This document shows, one piece after another, positions 1 to 10,416 of a stretch of DNA of 64,000 nucleotides (the first letter of the stretch is position 1; the number at the start of each line of letters is the position of its first letter). A model generated the notes under the pieces. That model saw nothing but the letters and a program-made list of their open reading frames with translations. It ran no database searches and was not told where the DNA came from. A program made the translations under genes and the position numbers. The DNA is from Rhizaria sp. SCN 62-66. Its lineage: Eukaryota; Rhizaria, unplaced. The stretch lies in contig MEDY01000023.1 of assembly GCA_001724265.1 (NCBI GenBank), positions 115,909 through 179,908 of the forward strand, in the 5' to 3' direction.

Positions 1-7
1 CACGACG

Positions 8-3000
8 ATGAACGGCAGCGGCGCTGAGGGCGACAGCGGCTCGTTCTCGCTTTCGCTGACGAGGTCGCTGCTTGCGCCCATCGGCGGCGGGGGCGGCGGC
101 GCGGCTGCAAATGTAAACGTGGTTACGAACCACGGTGATGTTGCGGCAAATGGCGGCGCTGTGCCGAAGCGGGTGTTGGGACCGATTAACACGACGCGCG
201 GCTTGCCTTTGAGCCTTATTCCGAGTCAGAGCAATAACAGCCAGACCAATCATGGCACTCTAAATATGTCCGAGCTCTCGTTCGACGACGTAACGCACGT
301 CCCAGCCGCCGGTGCCGGCGTCGCCGCTGCAGCCGGCGTTCCAGAGGCACCTCACGACGCTGACGAAACGTCGCTGCCGATGTCGCCGCCTCTGGAGCCC
401 AGCAGCACTCCGTTGCCCGACCCGACCCACGCTCACCACGGCAGCCACCATAACGCTCACAACGCGCACGCGGGCGAGCAGTCGCTGTCCCAGTCGCTTT
501 CGCAGTCGCTCGCTATGACGCTGTCCGCCGCGAGCGCCGCCGCGCGCGGGGGCCGGCTTGCCCCTATCTCCGCCGCTGCCAACTCGAGCAGCGCCAGTTC
601 GAGCGCAGCCAGTGTGAACAGCGCGAACGCCGCGGGCTCTAGCGGCGTTGCGTTAAAGCTTGACAGCCACTCGATGTTCGCTAACGCCGCAAGCCCCGCT
701 GGCACGAATTCACTGAATGCACTCGCGCTGCGCGCCCGCGCTGGCGGCAATCATCACGCTAGCGCCGTCGCTGAGAACAGCGGCGACGGCGGCCGCGCAG
801 ACAGCCAGAGCGGCGGATTTGCGAGCACGATGAGTCCGTTTTCGTTCGGGAAAGCTAGGCTCACCCTTGTTCCCACAGAGGCAACATCAACGACGAAGAC
901 CAACCTTTTCAACAACCTCAGCGCCGGCAACGATACCGCTGCTGTTGCCACCGCTGGCTCTGCTCCCGCCGTTGCAGTTGTTGTCGAGAGTAACATCGAC
1001 GACAGCGGCAGCGACTTCGGCGACTTTTACGCCGACACCGCGAACCTGCCCGCGCCCGCTGATAACAACCACGTCGAGGCGCCTCTAAGCACTCCGCACG
1101 CGGCCAGTGGCGGCCACAGCGGCTGGGGCAACAACCCCGTCGGCGCCGCGGCCGGCCCGATCACGCCGCGCCCGGCGCGCACGCAGCCGTCTGCCTTCGC
1201 CACCTCGGCCAACAACGCCGACAGCGGTCCGACCGACGCTACCCCGCTGCGGCCCAGCAGGGCTGCGAGCGGCGGCGCGGGCAGCAACGGTTTGGCTGTG
1301 CCGGGGCAGGGACTGGCACCGTTCCCGTCGCCCGGCTACACGCCGATCAAGCCGCCCGCGCGCTCGCATGTTGACAGCGCCGTCCACACGGCCGGCGGGA
1401 ACGTTTCCACGGGTAGCACGAGTTTCGGCAGCGTCACCGCAAGTTCTATCGGGACTGCGGTGGGCGGCGACGTTGCTGGGGATGGGGCTGCGTCCGCGAG
1501 TTCAAGCAAGAGGGACAGGCGGTGTGGGCAGTGGCTGCATAGTGAGGAGCTTACTCAGGTAATCACAAACAACGCCGACGGCGCTAACGGGGCCGCGGGT
1601 AGTGGCTCTGATGACGCGCACGCTGTTGCTGTGAACAACAGCAACGACTCCCGGACGCAGTCGCAGCAGCTGCAGTCGCACTCGCAGCAGTCGCTTCAGT
1701 CCCTGCCGCTGCCCAACACTGCAATCACCTCCAACTCACTTTCACAGTCTTTAACGCATTCGCAGCTGCAGGCGCAGGCGCAGCAAGCTCTATCGCAGTC
1801 GCGCACGATGTCGCGCACACGGCACTTTAGCGCCACTGGCACCGGGAGCAGCAGCGGCGACGCCGGTTCGTCGTCGTCACCTTCACTCAGCTCGCAGTCG
1901 CAGTTTCAGCTGCACAGCTCGCAGTTGCACCTGCTTCCGTCGCAGTCGCGCTCTCGCTCGCGCTCGCAGTCGCGCCTCGCTGACAGCCACGGCGACGCCC
2001 GCGACGACGACGGCGACCGCGACGACGACGCGCACACCGCGAGAGCCCTCGGCGCCGGGACGCTGAGAGTGGCCAACGACCCTGTCAGCACCAGCGTCAG
2101 CACCACGGCTGCGAGCACGGGCAGTCAGGTTCGCCGCATCGACCTCGCTGCTGCTGCTGCGGCCGCCGCTGCTGCCGCCGCTGCTGCAGCTGCTGCTGGC
2201 GGCAATGGTGCCGCCGCCGGGGGCGAGGACGGACTTATCAGACCGATCAAGCTGCATATGTACTCCGACTCCGATTCCGAGTCCGACACCGAGTCAAACG
2301 CGTACAGCGTGGGCGCTGCTATCCGGCTCAGTAGCGCGCCTGGTGATCTTCGGTCAAGCGCTGTTAGTGCTGTGGAGACGAGGGGCAATGCGCTGGATGA
2401 AACTGACGCGAGCACGCTTGCGATCGCGGTCGATGGCGAGTCAAGCGACACTGACAACGGTGACGACTCAGGCCTCGGTGACGCCGTGAACAACACCGAC
2501 TCTTCCGGCGCTCCTGATGTTTTTGTTGGCGCTGGCAATGACAATGCGAGTGATCACGAGTACGATGACGACGAGTTCGACATTGACGTTGATGACGTCG
2601 CCGCTGACCCGACACACGCAGACACTGCGCCTGCGAATGCGGACGCCGCACAGCTATGCGTGAGCGGGCTTGCTGACTCCGACAACCGCGGCAGCGACGC
2701 GAGCAGCGGCAGCGACGGCTCCGACCGGCGCCGGAGCCGGACAGCGTCGCAGCTCTCTCGCCGCAGGTACGACGACTCCACCGAGGATCACGACGGCGAC
2801 AGCAAGAGAAGCAACAACACGACGTTCAGCGGCATCAACGGCAGCATCAACCTCAGCCGCGTCGCCGGTCCGACTGCGCAGCAGAGCGCAAGCGCGGGCG
2901 ATGCTGTTGGAGCTGCGGCTGCCGAGGCCAACGGCAATGCGACTGCTGTCTTCAACGGTGACGGGGCCGGGGGCGGCGCTGCGATTGTTGCTATTCTGGG

Positions 3001-6000
3001 TGACTTCGACAGCGACTACGAAGGCGACGCGACGGCGGACAACGGTAATGCGGATGCTCACGACAACGTCGATGCCAATGGCGCCGGGGCAGAGCCTGCG
3101 GCTCTTGAAGCCGTGAACCCAGAGACTGATGCGGAGGCGGCTGCGGAGGCTGAGCGCCGTGCTCTGTTGTTTGAAGCCTCTGTGGCCGCAACGGAGACAG
3201 TCGAGGACGACTCATTCAACGAGCTTGACGGCACACCCGCTGTGCCCGGCTCGTCGGCGCCTGCCAACGGCCACGCCGAAGACGGGGACGACGCTGATGT
3301 GGTGGCGAATTACAGCAACAGCAAGGATGACACCAATAGCAATGATAACGAAAATGATTATGACGACAATGGCATTGTTGATAATTCCCGCTGTGCCAAA
3401 CCTAATTCTAGAGCAGTGCACGGCGACGGTGTCATTGGCGCCGCTGTCCTTGCCACGCGCGGTCTGCTCGATTCGTTCACATCGACGATCACCATGGTGC
3501 CCGCTCGCCCAGCCAATGACGCCAACGCTGGCGACGCGGCTGGGCAGTTTGGCGACGGCGACTGCGTTGACGGTAACGGCGATAGTGCCGGTGGCGATGA
3601 TGGGAACAGCGACTTCGTCCCAGAGCCCGGAGCGATGGGCGCGATGTGGGAGAATGACGAAGACGAGTACGACAGCAACACCAACATCAAAATCAACACC
3701 GACGCTGGCGGTGCGCACAACAACGGCAGCAACGACACTGAAAGCGACCCGACACAGGCGATCACCGCGATCACCGCCCTTTCCTCATCTGTCGCGAGCC
3801 GGCTGCCACCGCACAACAGCAGCAGCAATGCCAGCAATCACGCGAGCGGCAACCACGGCAATGCGGACAACAACAGTGACCATAATCACTTGCAGACACG
3901 AGTTGGACGCTCGCAGTCCATCGGAGCCATGCGGCCTTACTTTGAATCGCGCATTTCCTTTGATACACGGTCAAACGTTAACGCTGCGGCCCAATCCACC
4001 GATGCCTTCAGCACACCATACGACAACAGCACTGTGAATGCCAACACAAATGCTTTTGCGCCTCAACAAGTCTCGACTGAATCCTCCACTGCGAACACTG
4101 GTAGCCTTGCCGCTCCCAGCGGCGCTACACCGGTCCCGTTGCGGCGCGCGCTTACGTTTCCCGACGCCAACGCTGCGGTCAACACGTCGCTCTCTCAGCA
4201 GCAGCAGCAACAACAACAGCAACAGTCATCGCAGCCGCAAAGCGGCGACGTCAGCGTCAGCAGCACCGCTGTGCTCGGCTCGGCCAACGCGCCGCCGCTG
4301 GCGCTGCTGTCGTCGACGGCGATCCCCACTCCGACGCAGACGCCGGCGCCTTTGCTGACCGCTGCCGCTGGCTCATCAGCGGCCGGGATTACGCGAGCTC
4401 TCGCGAGTCTGCAGCGCATCAACGGCGACGGCAATGCGTCGAGCGTCGGTGCTGGGATGAGCGGTCTTGACACGAGCGCGGTTGCGCAGCCGCTGGTATT
4501 GAACCACAGCTACAGCAACAACATCGACAGCAGTCGTCGCTACAACGGCGTTACCGGCGCTATGTATGGCACGTCTAAGCGCTCATCCATGTCCGACGTC
4601 GTAGCGGCCACTGCTTCGACGAACACGTACGCGGGCGCGAAGACAATTGGTGACCGTGAGCAGCAGCAGCAACAAAGTAGCCATGAGCCGCCGCAAAGTG
4701 ACCGTGGACGGGGCGTGCTGCTCCAACAGCCCGAGTGGAGCGAGTCCGAGCTTGACGTCACTGCCATTGTGCCGCCTCACACTGCAGCAGCAACGGATAA
4801 CGCAGAGACAGGCGATCATAATGAAATGGCGACTGACGATGCAATTCATGCAGACACAGCTGCTACGAATGCGCCAGTCAAGGCCTCTGGCAATAGCGGC
4901 GCTATTGGCGGGATCATTACGGGCACAGGCGCGATCGCCAGTGTGGGGGGTGTCAAAGTCGCTGATCTATCATGGGGCGACTGCACAATGATCCCGTCGA
5001 AGCACCCCTTAGACCCCGGCCAGCAAGACGCACACAAACATTCCCCGCCCGTCGTCACCACTGGCGCAAGCGCTGGCGCCGCTGCTGCCGCTTCCGCTGC
5101 CACAGCCGCCGGTCCGGCCCCTGCTCCTGCTACCGCAGGCGCTGCCGTCGCTGCGGATGAGAGCGTAGACTTCGGTGACGTCACTGCAAATTCGCTCACT
5201 AACGAGTCCACCTTTGCCTTCGGCTCCCCGTTGCGCCCGCGTCAGGCCGTCACGCGCCTCCCGCTGACCCCGCTGCCGCAGTTCGATAAGATCTACGGCG
5301 GCGCTGGCCCCGGCGATGCCACTGTAGCAGCGAACGCAACCGCGGTGGAGCCTGCTGGTGGCAAGGCCGACGCTGGCACTGTTGGCGACGAGGTTTGGGA
5401 CCATAACGCGACTCTGGAGGGTCTCAACGAAAGCAATTTGTTCCCTACAAACCCCAACAGCAACAACATTGTCGGCCTTCGAAATCTCGGCAGTGTGAAC
5501 GCGCTCCCTGTTAGGGCATCTCAGCTCGCGCCGCAGCCCCCGACTCACGTCCACACTGCCGCTGCGGCCGTGCCGGGCATTAGCGGCGGCGTTTCCAACC
5601 CCGTCGCAAGTGTCGCCTCTGACGACAACGCCGATGACGCTGACGACAGTGACGGCGCGCCGTGGTCGCGGCCGTTGCCGCCCATAGGCGTGCGCGGCAT
5701 GGGCATCGGTGCTGCGCTGCGCAAAGCTGCCGAGGCGCGCGCTCTCGCGTCAGTGGGACCGCTTGACGGGCTTGAGCCTGCCAGTGACGTTTCTCTTGCT
5801 GTTGCGAACAACAACGACAACAGCCAGAGCTGCGCGGTCGCTGTCGGCGGCCCCGCTCAGACCGCCGGGAACGACAGCGCTGCTGCTGCGAACACAAGTG
5901 TCGCCAGTGTCGCCAACAGCGGCAGCCGTGGCCACGGCGCTGTGTGGACCATCAAGGTCACTGGGCCGGCGTCTGCTGAGGCGTCCACCGTCGCTGCGGT

Positions 6001-9000
6001 CTCTGCAGCCGCTGCGGCTGCTATTAGTCACATCACTAACCCGAACGCGGTGGCCAGTGGCGAGGCTGATCCGAACGGCAACACCAGTTTGGCTGTTAGT
6101 GGCCACTCTGTTGGGGCTGGCGCTTCCCGCGCCGGTCAAAATACCTCGGGCTTCGGTCTAAGCACATCGGGCGGGCTCGATCACTCACTAGGACTCGGCA
6201 CTGGAGCTGCGTTCGCCCCTGCACACCATGCTGTCACAACACGCAGTGGTTTACAATCGGCAGATCCTGTTGCGACAGCAGGCGCCGACGCTGCCGCACA
6301 CTTGCATGGAAGCGTGGACGCTGTTGACTACTCATTTGCGACAAATATCGCCCGCAACAACAACGCTAATGCAGCGAGTGCTGCCGTAGACATTCCGCAG
6401 CCCGCATCTTTTCCACCACAGCAACAGACCCAGCCACCATCACAGGCGTTGACTCATGTTTCGTCTCCTGGGCAGACCCATGCACACCTGAGCGCGATTC
6501 GCGCGCGCCCGCTGCCCGCAAGCGACCCTAGCGGTTTCGGCGGAGGCATTGCGCTGGTGCTCGGCCCCGCCGCCGCCAGCGCGCTGCTAGAGCAGTCTCT
6601 GGCGGCTGCGCTGGCGCCCGCAACCAGCGCCGCAGCTGCGGCTGCAGTGGGCCACACGCACACGAACACCAGTCTGAGCAACGGTAACAACACTCTTCCA
6701 CCTCTGCCGCCGCCTGTGCTTGGCGCTCGCGACGGCAACCGCAGTTCGACTGCGGCGAACACCAGCGCGTCGGTCCGAACTCTCCGTGAGTACAGTACCG
6801 ACGACGGCAGCGATGACGGCGTTGTCGCCGACGCGCACGGCGCCACGGATGGGGTAAGTCGCACGTTGTTCGCCAACAACGACAACGACACGTTTGCCAA
6901 CACAACTACACGCGGAAACGCCGTGCAGCCGCCGCATCAGCATCAGCAGCAGCTGGTGGACCAATCATTTTCTCGTCGCAGCGCCCCGCCTCGTGCAAAC
7001 TCGAGATTCTTGAGCAACGACTTATCTCTGCTGAGCAAACTCGAGACGACCCATGCGCCACCCAGAGCGTCCGCGACTGCTACTGCCGCGGCCGCCGCTG
7101 CAGCAGCTGCTGCAGCCGTTGCTGGCGGCTCTGGTGGTGGGCTAACGCCGGCTGCAGTTGAGGCTGTGGCTGCAGCAGTCGCCGCCGTTCTTGCCAATTC
7201 AAACGCTAAACACGGCGTAAACGCTAACTCCGTGCAGCTGCAGCAGCAAGAGGAGTCACAACAGGGAGATGACATGTCGTTCTTTGCTGCTCCGAGCCCT
7301 GTCCTTGCTGCTGGTGTTTCCCAGCAGCACCAGCAGTTGATGCAGCAGCAACACCAACAGCAGTTACAGCTGCAGCAGATGCAGCAGCAACAGCTCCAGA
7401 TGCAGATGCAACTACAGCAACAGCAGCAACAGCAACACTTTGCCCCAGCGCCACTGCAGCCACAGTTGCAGACCGAGGCGGAGGCGTTCGCTCTCGCGCA
7501 CGCACTCGGCTACGGTGCGCACATAGCCCACCCACTGCATATGTCTGCGCCCGCGCCCGCGTCACAGGGCTTCCTGGAGCCGCAGTTCGGCGGCGCCGCG
7601 TACGCCGCAGTCGACGCAAGCTACGCGATGCCGCTGTCGCACGATGCGCAACTCACGCTCGTCGAGCAGTCGCAACTGCACTCGCAGTCTGCGGTTATGA
7701 TGCCAGAGCAGATGCATGCAGTCCACGGCCACCATGGGAGTGACGCTGCGGCGACCGAGACTGAAGCAGAGGCCGAGGCGGAGGCAGCCGCCGTCGCCGC
7801 CGCAGAGGCCGCTTATGCCTTTGTGATGGCCCGTCGTACCGCGGCCGGGACGAACTCAGCTGTGTCAGTGCAGCACCGCGGCCAGCCCCTGCCGCCTGCT
7901 GCCGCGCCCACGGTCACTCTGACCGCCGGTGCCTCTGACGTCAAGACGACCCGCGGCGGCTTTGCCCACGACCACTCCCGCGCTGCCGACACGACGTCCG
8001 CGTCGCTCGCGCCATTGCTGCCGCTGGAGACGTCGATGCTGCCTCACATCATCATCGACCCGCACAGCGCCAACACGCACCGCAAGCCCTCCGCAGGCGC
8101 GAGTGCGACTGCGGCTCGGCGGCTGCACGAGAGCGCGAGCGGCCCTGCGAGCGGCGCTGCGAGCCCCACCTCCGGCTCCGGTCGCAGTAACAGTAGCAGC
8201 CCGCCGAGCGCTCGCGATCACCGGGGCGGCGGTGACCGTGACCGGCAGCGCCGCGCAAGCGACCATGAACAGGAGAGTGCTGATGCAGAGCCTGCGTGGG
8301 CGCAGTCGCTGCGGGCCGCGCCGGCGCCGCTGCGCACTGCGAAGCTTATGCGCGCGCGCGACGTCGCCCTTGCAGACGCAGACGCAGACGCCGCTGCAGT
8401 GTCCGCCGCGATCCCTGCCGGCCCAGTATATGCACTACCAAGCACTGCCTCTGCTCCCGCTTCCGCTGTTGCTGCAGCAGTCGTGCCAGCTGTGCGTGCG
8501 CGGACGCGCGCGCCTGCGTTGGCTTCCGTTGTCGACGACGCCGCGTTCGCCGCGCCCGTGTCGGCCGCCGCGCGCACCGCCGCGCTGGCGCGCTCGGCCG
8601 CAACCAAAGTCGCCGCAGCGGCTTCCGCAGCCAACAGGCATGCACACAGTCGCGGTCACGATCACGTCCACGGCGATGCGCAGACGCCGGCACCGCATGC
8701 CAATTCGTTTGCGTCCCCACCGCGTAACGCTCGTGGCCCCGCGTATGCAAGCCCGGTGAGCGGCCCTCATGTTCACAGTCACCACGTAACGACTCCTCCG
8801 GGCTCCAACGCTGCTGCTGTTGGCAGCGCGCCGGAGTCTGCTTCGGCGGCGCTGGCTGCACTGCGGCCTATGTATGCCTCGCCTCTGCAGCCCTTCATGC
8901 GCCAGCAAGCGCTGTACGCCTATGCTGACCGTTCAGCAGCAGCGGCAGCAGCAGCGGCAGCGCAGGTTCAGTCCCAGATTGGTACTGTTGGCGCGGGTTC

Positions 9001-9664
9001 GATGTCGCCCATGCCACAGCCTGTGTTCGCGACGCCTGCGCCGGAGTTGGGGCCCGGTCGGGGCCGCGCGCGCGCCGCTGCCGCAGCTGCCGCTGCCGCG
9101 GCCGCAGGCGCTGGCGCTTCAGTCGGTCTAAGCGTCAACTCTGTCTCTGTCACAGCAACGCCGCGTCTTGTAACAGGAACTAACGCCAGACACCCTCACC
9201 CTGCCTCTCGAGGCGCGTATGCTGGGCTGAGCGCGTATGCCGCTCCGGCGACGCCGTATGCAGTGGCATCGGGCGCGTACACAATGCCGCAAACTCCGTA
9301 CACAGCGCCGTACGTACCGCTTTCCGTGGCGGCGGCAACGCCGTACGGAGTTGCGCCGAGTGCTTACGCAATGCCTGCGACGCCCTACATGCAGCGGCCT
9401 GTTGCTTACGCGTCTGGTTATGGTGCTGGCTACCCTGCGCACCACGCCACAATGCAGCCATCAATGTATTCAGTCCAGCAACAAAGATTGCAGCCAGGTC
9501 TTAACCCGACAAACAGTCACTTTGCGCGCTCTCCGACCTACTCCGGGGCGAGACCCGCTTACTCCGGTGGGCTGTCTACTCCGGGTGCTGAAGCGAAGGC
9601 GTTGCAGTCGCTTCAGTACCAGTTGCAAGCAGCGAGGCACGGGCTTGGCACGCATCAGTACTGA
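8..9664 (+). CDS. Giant low-complexity protein, possibly 5'-partial
   Basis: One uninterrupted frame of 3218 codons ending in TGA. The frame is still open upstream of this ATG to the window edge, so the true start may lie outside. I recognise no folded domain. The protein is built of Ser-, Ala-, Asn-, Asp- and Gln-rich stretches: an Ala run near residues 714-730, acidic Asp/Asn/Ser blocks around residues 740-1250, Gln runs near 1398-1408 and 2435-2480, and further Ala runs near 2360 and 3020. A short Thr-Val/Ile-Pro motif recurs (see findings). The last 150 residues hold a Tyr/Pro-rich repeat with about six copies of a TPY core. No transmembrane segment or signal peptide is evident. A scaffold or nuclear role is only a guess. 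The length and codon composition make coding status likely; function is unknown. Confidence 0.8.
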   Translation: MNGSGAEGDSGSFSLSLTRSLLAPIGGGGGGAAANVNVVTNHGDVAANGGAVPKRVLGPINTTRGLPLSLIPSQSNNSQTNHGTLNMSELSFDDVTHVPAAGAGVAAAAGVPEAPHDADETSLPMSPPLEPSSTPLPDPTHAHHGSHHNAHNAHAGEQSLSQSLSQSLAMTLSAASAAARGGRLAPISAAANSSSASSSAASVNSANAAGSSGVALKLDSHSMFANAASPAGTNSLNALALRARAGGNHHASAVAENSGDGGRADSQSGGFASTMSPFSFGKARLTLVPTEATSTTKTNLFNNLSAGNDTAAVATAGSAPAVAVVVESNIDDSGSDFGDFYADTANLPAPADNNHVEAPLSTPHAASGGHSGWGNNPVGAAAGPITPRPARTQPSAFATSANNADSGPTDATPLRPSRAASGGAGSNGLAVPGQGLAPFPSPGYTPIKPPARSHVDSAVHTAGGNVSTGSTSFGSVTASSIGTAVGGDVAGDGAASASSSKRDRRCGQWLHSEELTQVITNNADGANGAAGSGSDDAHAVAVNNSNDSRTQSQQLQSHSQQSLQSLPLPNTAITSNSLSQSLTHSQLQAQAQQALSQSRTMSRTRHFSATGTGSSSGDAGSSSSPSLSSQSQFQLHSSQLHLLPSQSRSRSRSQSRLADSHGDARDDDGDRDDDAHTARALGAGTLRVANDPVSTSVSTTAASTGSQVRRIDLAAAAAAAAAAAAAAAAAGGNGAAAGGEDGLIRPIKLHMYSDSDSESDTESNAYSVGAAIRLSSAPGDLRSSAVSAVETRGNALDETDASTLAIAVDGESSDTDNGDDSGLGDAVNNTDSSGAPDVFVGAGNDNASDHEYDDDEFDIDVDDVAADPTHADTAPANADAAQLCVSGLADSDNRGSDASSGSDGSDRRRSRTASQLSRRRYDDSTEDHDGDSKRSNNTTFSGINGSINLSRVAGPTAQQSASAGDAVGAAAAEANGNATAVFNGDGAGGGAAIVAILGDFDSDYEGDATADNGNADAHDNVDANGAGAEPAALEAVNPETDAEAAAEAERRALLFEASVAATETVEDDSFNELDGTPAVPGSSAPANGHAEDGDDADVVANYSNSKDDTNSNDNENDYDDNGIVDNSRCAKPNSRAVHGDGVIGAAVLATRGLLDSFTSTITMVPARPANDANAGDAAGQFGDGDCVDGNGDSAGGDDGNSDFVPEPGAMGAMWENDEDEYDSNTNIKINTDAGGAHNNGSNDTESDPTQAITAITALSSSVASRLPPHNSSSNASNHASGNHGNADNNSDHNHLQTRVGRSQSIGAMRPYFESRISFDTRSNVNAAAQSTDAFSTPYDNSTVNANTNAFAPQQVSTESSTANTGSLAAPSGATPVPLRRALTFPDANAAVNTSLSQQQQQQQQQQSSQPQSGDVSVSSTAVLGSANAPPLALLSSTAIPTPTQTPAPLLTAAAGSSAAGITRALASLQRINGDGNASSVGAGMSGLDTSAVAQPLVLNHSYSNNIDSSRRYNGVTGAMYGTSKRSSMSDVVAATASTNTYAGAKTIGDREQQQQQSSHEPPQSDRGRGVLLQQPEWSESELDVTAIVPPHTAAATDNAETGDHNEMATDDAIHADTAATNAPVKASGNSGAIGGIITGTGAIASVGGVKVADLSWGDCTMIPSKHPLDPGQQDAHKHSPPVVTTGASAGAAAAASAATAAGPAPAPATAGAAVAADESVDFGDVTANSLTNESTFAFGSPLRPRQAVTRLPLTPLPQFDKIYGGAGPGDATVAANATAVEPAGGKADAGTVGDEVWDHNATLEGLNESNLFPTNPNSNNIVGLRNLGSVNALPVRASQLAPQPPTHVHTAAAAVPGISGGVSNPVASVASDDNADDADDSDGAPWSRPLPPIGVRGMGIGAALRKAAEARALASVGPLDGLEPASDVSLAVANNNDNSQSCAVAVGGPAQTAGNDSAAAANTSVASVANSGSRGHGAVWTIKVTGPASAEASTVAAVSAAAAAAISHITNPNAVASGEADPNGNTSLAVSGHSVGAGASRAGQNTSGFGLSTSGGLDHSLGLGTGAAFAPAHHAVTTRSGLQSADPVATAGADAAAHLHGSVDAVDYSFATNIARNNNANAASAAVDIPQPASFPPQQQTQPPSQALTHVSSPGQTHAHLSAIRARPLPASDPSGFGGGIALVLGPAAASALLEQSLAAALAPATSAAAAAAVGHTHTNTSLSNGNNTLPPLPPPVLGARDGNRSSTAANTSASVRTLREYSTDDGSDDGVVADAHGATDGVSRTLFANNDNDTFANTTTRGNAVQPPHQHQQQLVDQSFSRRSAPPRANSRFLSNDLSLLSKLETTHAPPRASATATAAAAAAAAAAAVAGGSGGGLTPAAVEAVAAAVAAVLANSNAKHGVNANSVQLQQQEESQQGDDMSFFAAPSPVLAAGVSQQHQQLMQQQHQQQLQLQQMQQQQLQMQMQLQQQQQQQHFAPAPLQPQLQTEAEAFALAHALGYGAHIAHPLHMSAPAPASQGFLEPQFGGAAYAAVDASYAMPLSHDAQLTLVEQSQLHSQSAVMMPEQMHAVHGHHGSDAAATETEAEAEAEAAAVAAAEAAYAFVMARRTAAGTNSAVSVQHRGQPLPPAAAPTVTLTAGASDVKTTRGGFAHDHSRAADTTSASLAPLLPLETSMLPHIIIDPHSANTHRKPSAGASATAARRLHESASGPASGAASPTSGSGRSNSSSPPSARDHRGGGDRDRQRRASDHEQESADAEPAWAQSLRAAPAPLRTAKLMRARDVALADADADAAAVSAAIPAGPVYALPSTASAPASAVAAAVVPAVRARTRAPALASVVDDAAFAAPVSAAARTAALARSAATKVAAAASAANRHAHSRGHDHVHGDAQTPAPHANSFASPPRNARGPAYASPVSGPHVHSHHVTTPPGSNAAAVGSAPESASAALAALRPMYASPLQPFMRQQALYAYADRSAAAAAAAAAQVQSQIGTVGAGSMSPMPQPVFATPAPELGPGRGRARAAAAAAAAAAAGAGASVGLSVNSVSVTATPRLVTGTNARHPHPASRGAYAGLSAYAAPATPYAVASGAYTMPQTPYTAPYVPLSVAAATPYGVAPSAYAMPATPYMQRPVAYASGYGAGYPAHHATMQPSMYSVQQQRLQPGLNPTNSHFARSPTYSGARPAYSGGLSTPGAEAKALQSLQYQLQAARHGLGTHQY
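9230..9420 (+). repeat. TPY-core tandem peptide repeat in the C-terminus of the giant protein
   Basis: Degenerate repeat with a core of Ala-Thr-Pro-Tyr or Gln-Thr-Pro-Tyr followed by Ala/Gly-rich spacers and a second Tyr-Ala/Thr-Met-Pro element. About six copies are readable in the translated frame. The copies differ at DNA level, so it is an old repeat rather than a recent duplication. Confidence 0.6.
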
Positions 9665-10416
9665 TCTCCTCCAAGATCGATCTTCCTTTCCTAGTTTATT
9701 CAACATTTCCGACGTTATCCAGATCAATACAATTTTTAGTGTTACTCATGAGTACGTTTCTCTTTTAAGCCCAGTCCATAGTTATTCCAGTCTGCATGAT
9801 ATCAGAAGAAAAAAAATTGGAAAAAAATGGATTTTTTTAGCCACACGTACTACTGGTTTGCAAGCTTTATCATTCTTAGTCAACACTTTCAAGATTTTGT
9901 GTGTTATCACAAAGAATAAGGTGCGGCATATGAATCATTGTTGTAAAAATATCGGTTATGTCCGTCTATCCCAATATGCTGTGCAGGCTGAACACATTCC
10001 AACCACAAAAGACCTCGAGCGAGACTGGTCGCTGCATCTCGTCTGGCCCGAACAGGCCCGTTGAGGACAAACCAACACAGAGTTTATTCGAGCAACAATA
10101 ATCCAGATCGACGTTTAGCGGTCTTCATCATATTGCGTGTGATGTTATTTGATCATGTTTTCAGTTGCGGGTCTTGTAATGCCTATTGCATTCCGCTATC
10201 TCGGTTCGCGATGTTTCATCTTGAACTTTGTGCGATTGTGTCAGCACTCCCGAAAACACGTTCTAGCTCGACACAATCTCCGTCAGCGAGGACATCACGC
10301 CAATAACTTACTAAATCTGGTGTAAAATTCCTAATTATTACAACGCCTCACCTTGAAACTCTTTATTTGTGTCCCTAAACTCTTCCTCATTCCGGCTCCT
10401 CGGTTGCTGACTGCAG
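9665..10416. other. AT-rich intergenic spacer
   Basis: The base composition changes from GC-rich to AT-rich directly after the stop codon. I see no convincing gene, tRNA or repeat. A GTACGTTTC donor-like string occurs near 9752, and a pyrimidine-rich stretch ending in CAG touches the next start codon, so part of this spacer may be a 5'-UTR intron of the ArfGAP gene. Confidence 0.5.

Noticed and set aside
2148-2205. Ala-coding GCN run as a simple-sequence repeat of its own
   Set aside because: Codons are mixed (GCT, GCC, GCG, GCA) and it lies in a continuous reading frame, so it is treated as part of the protein.
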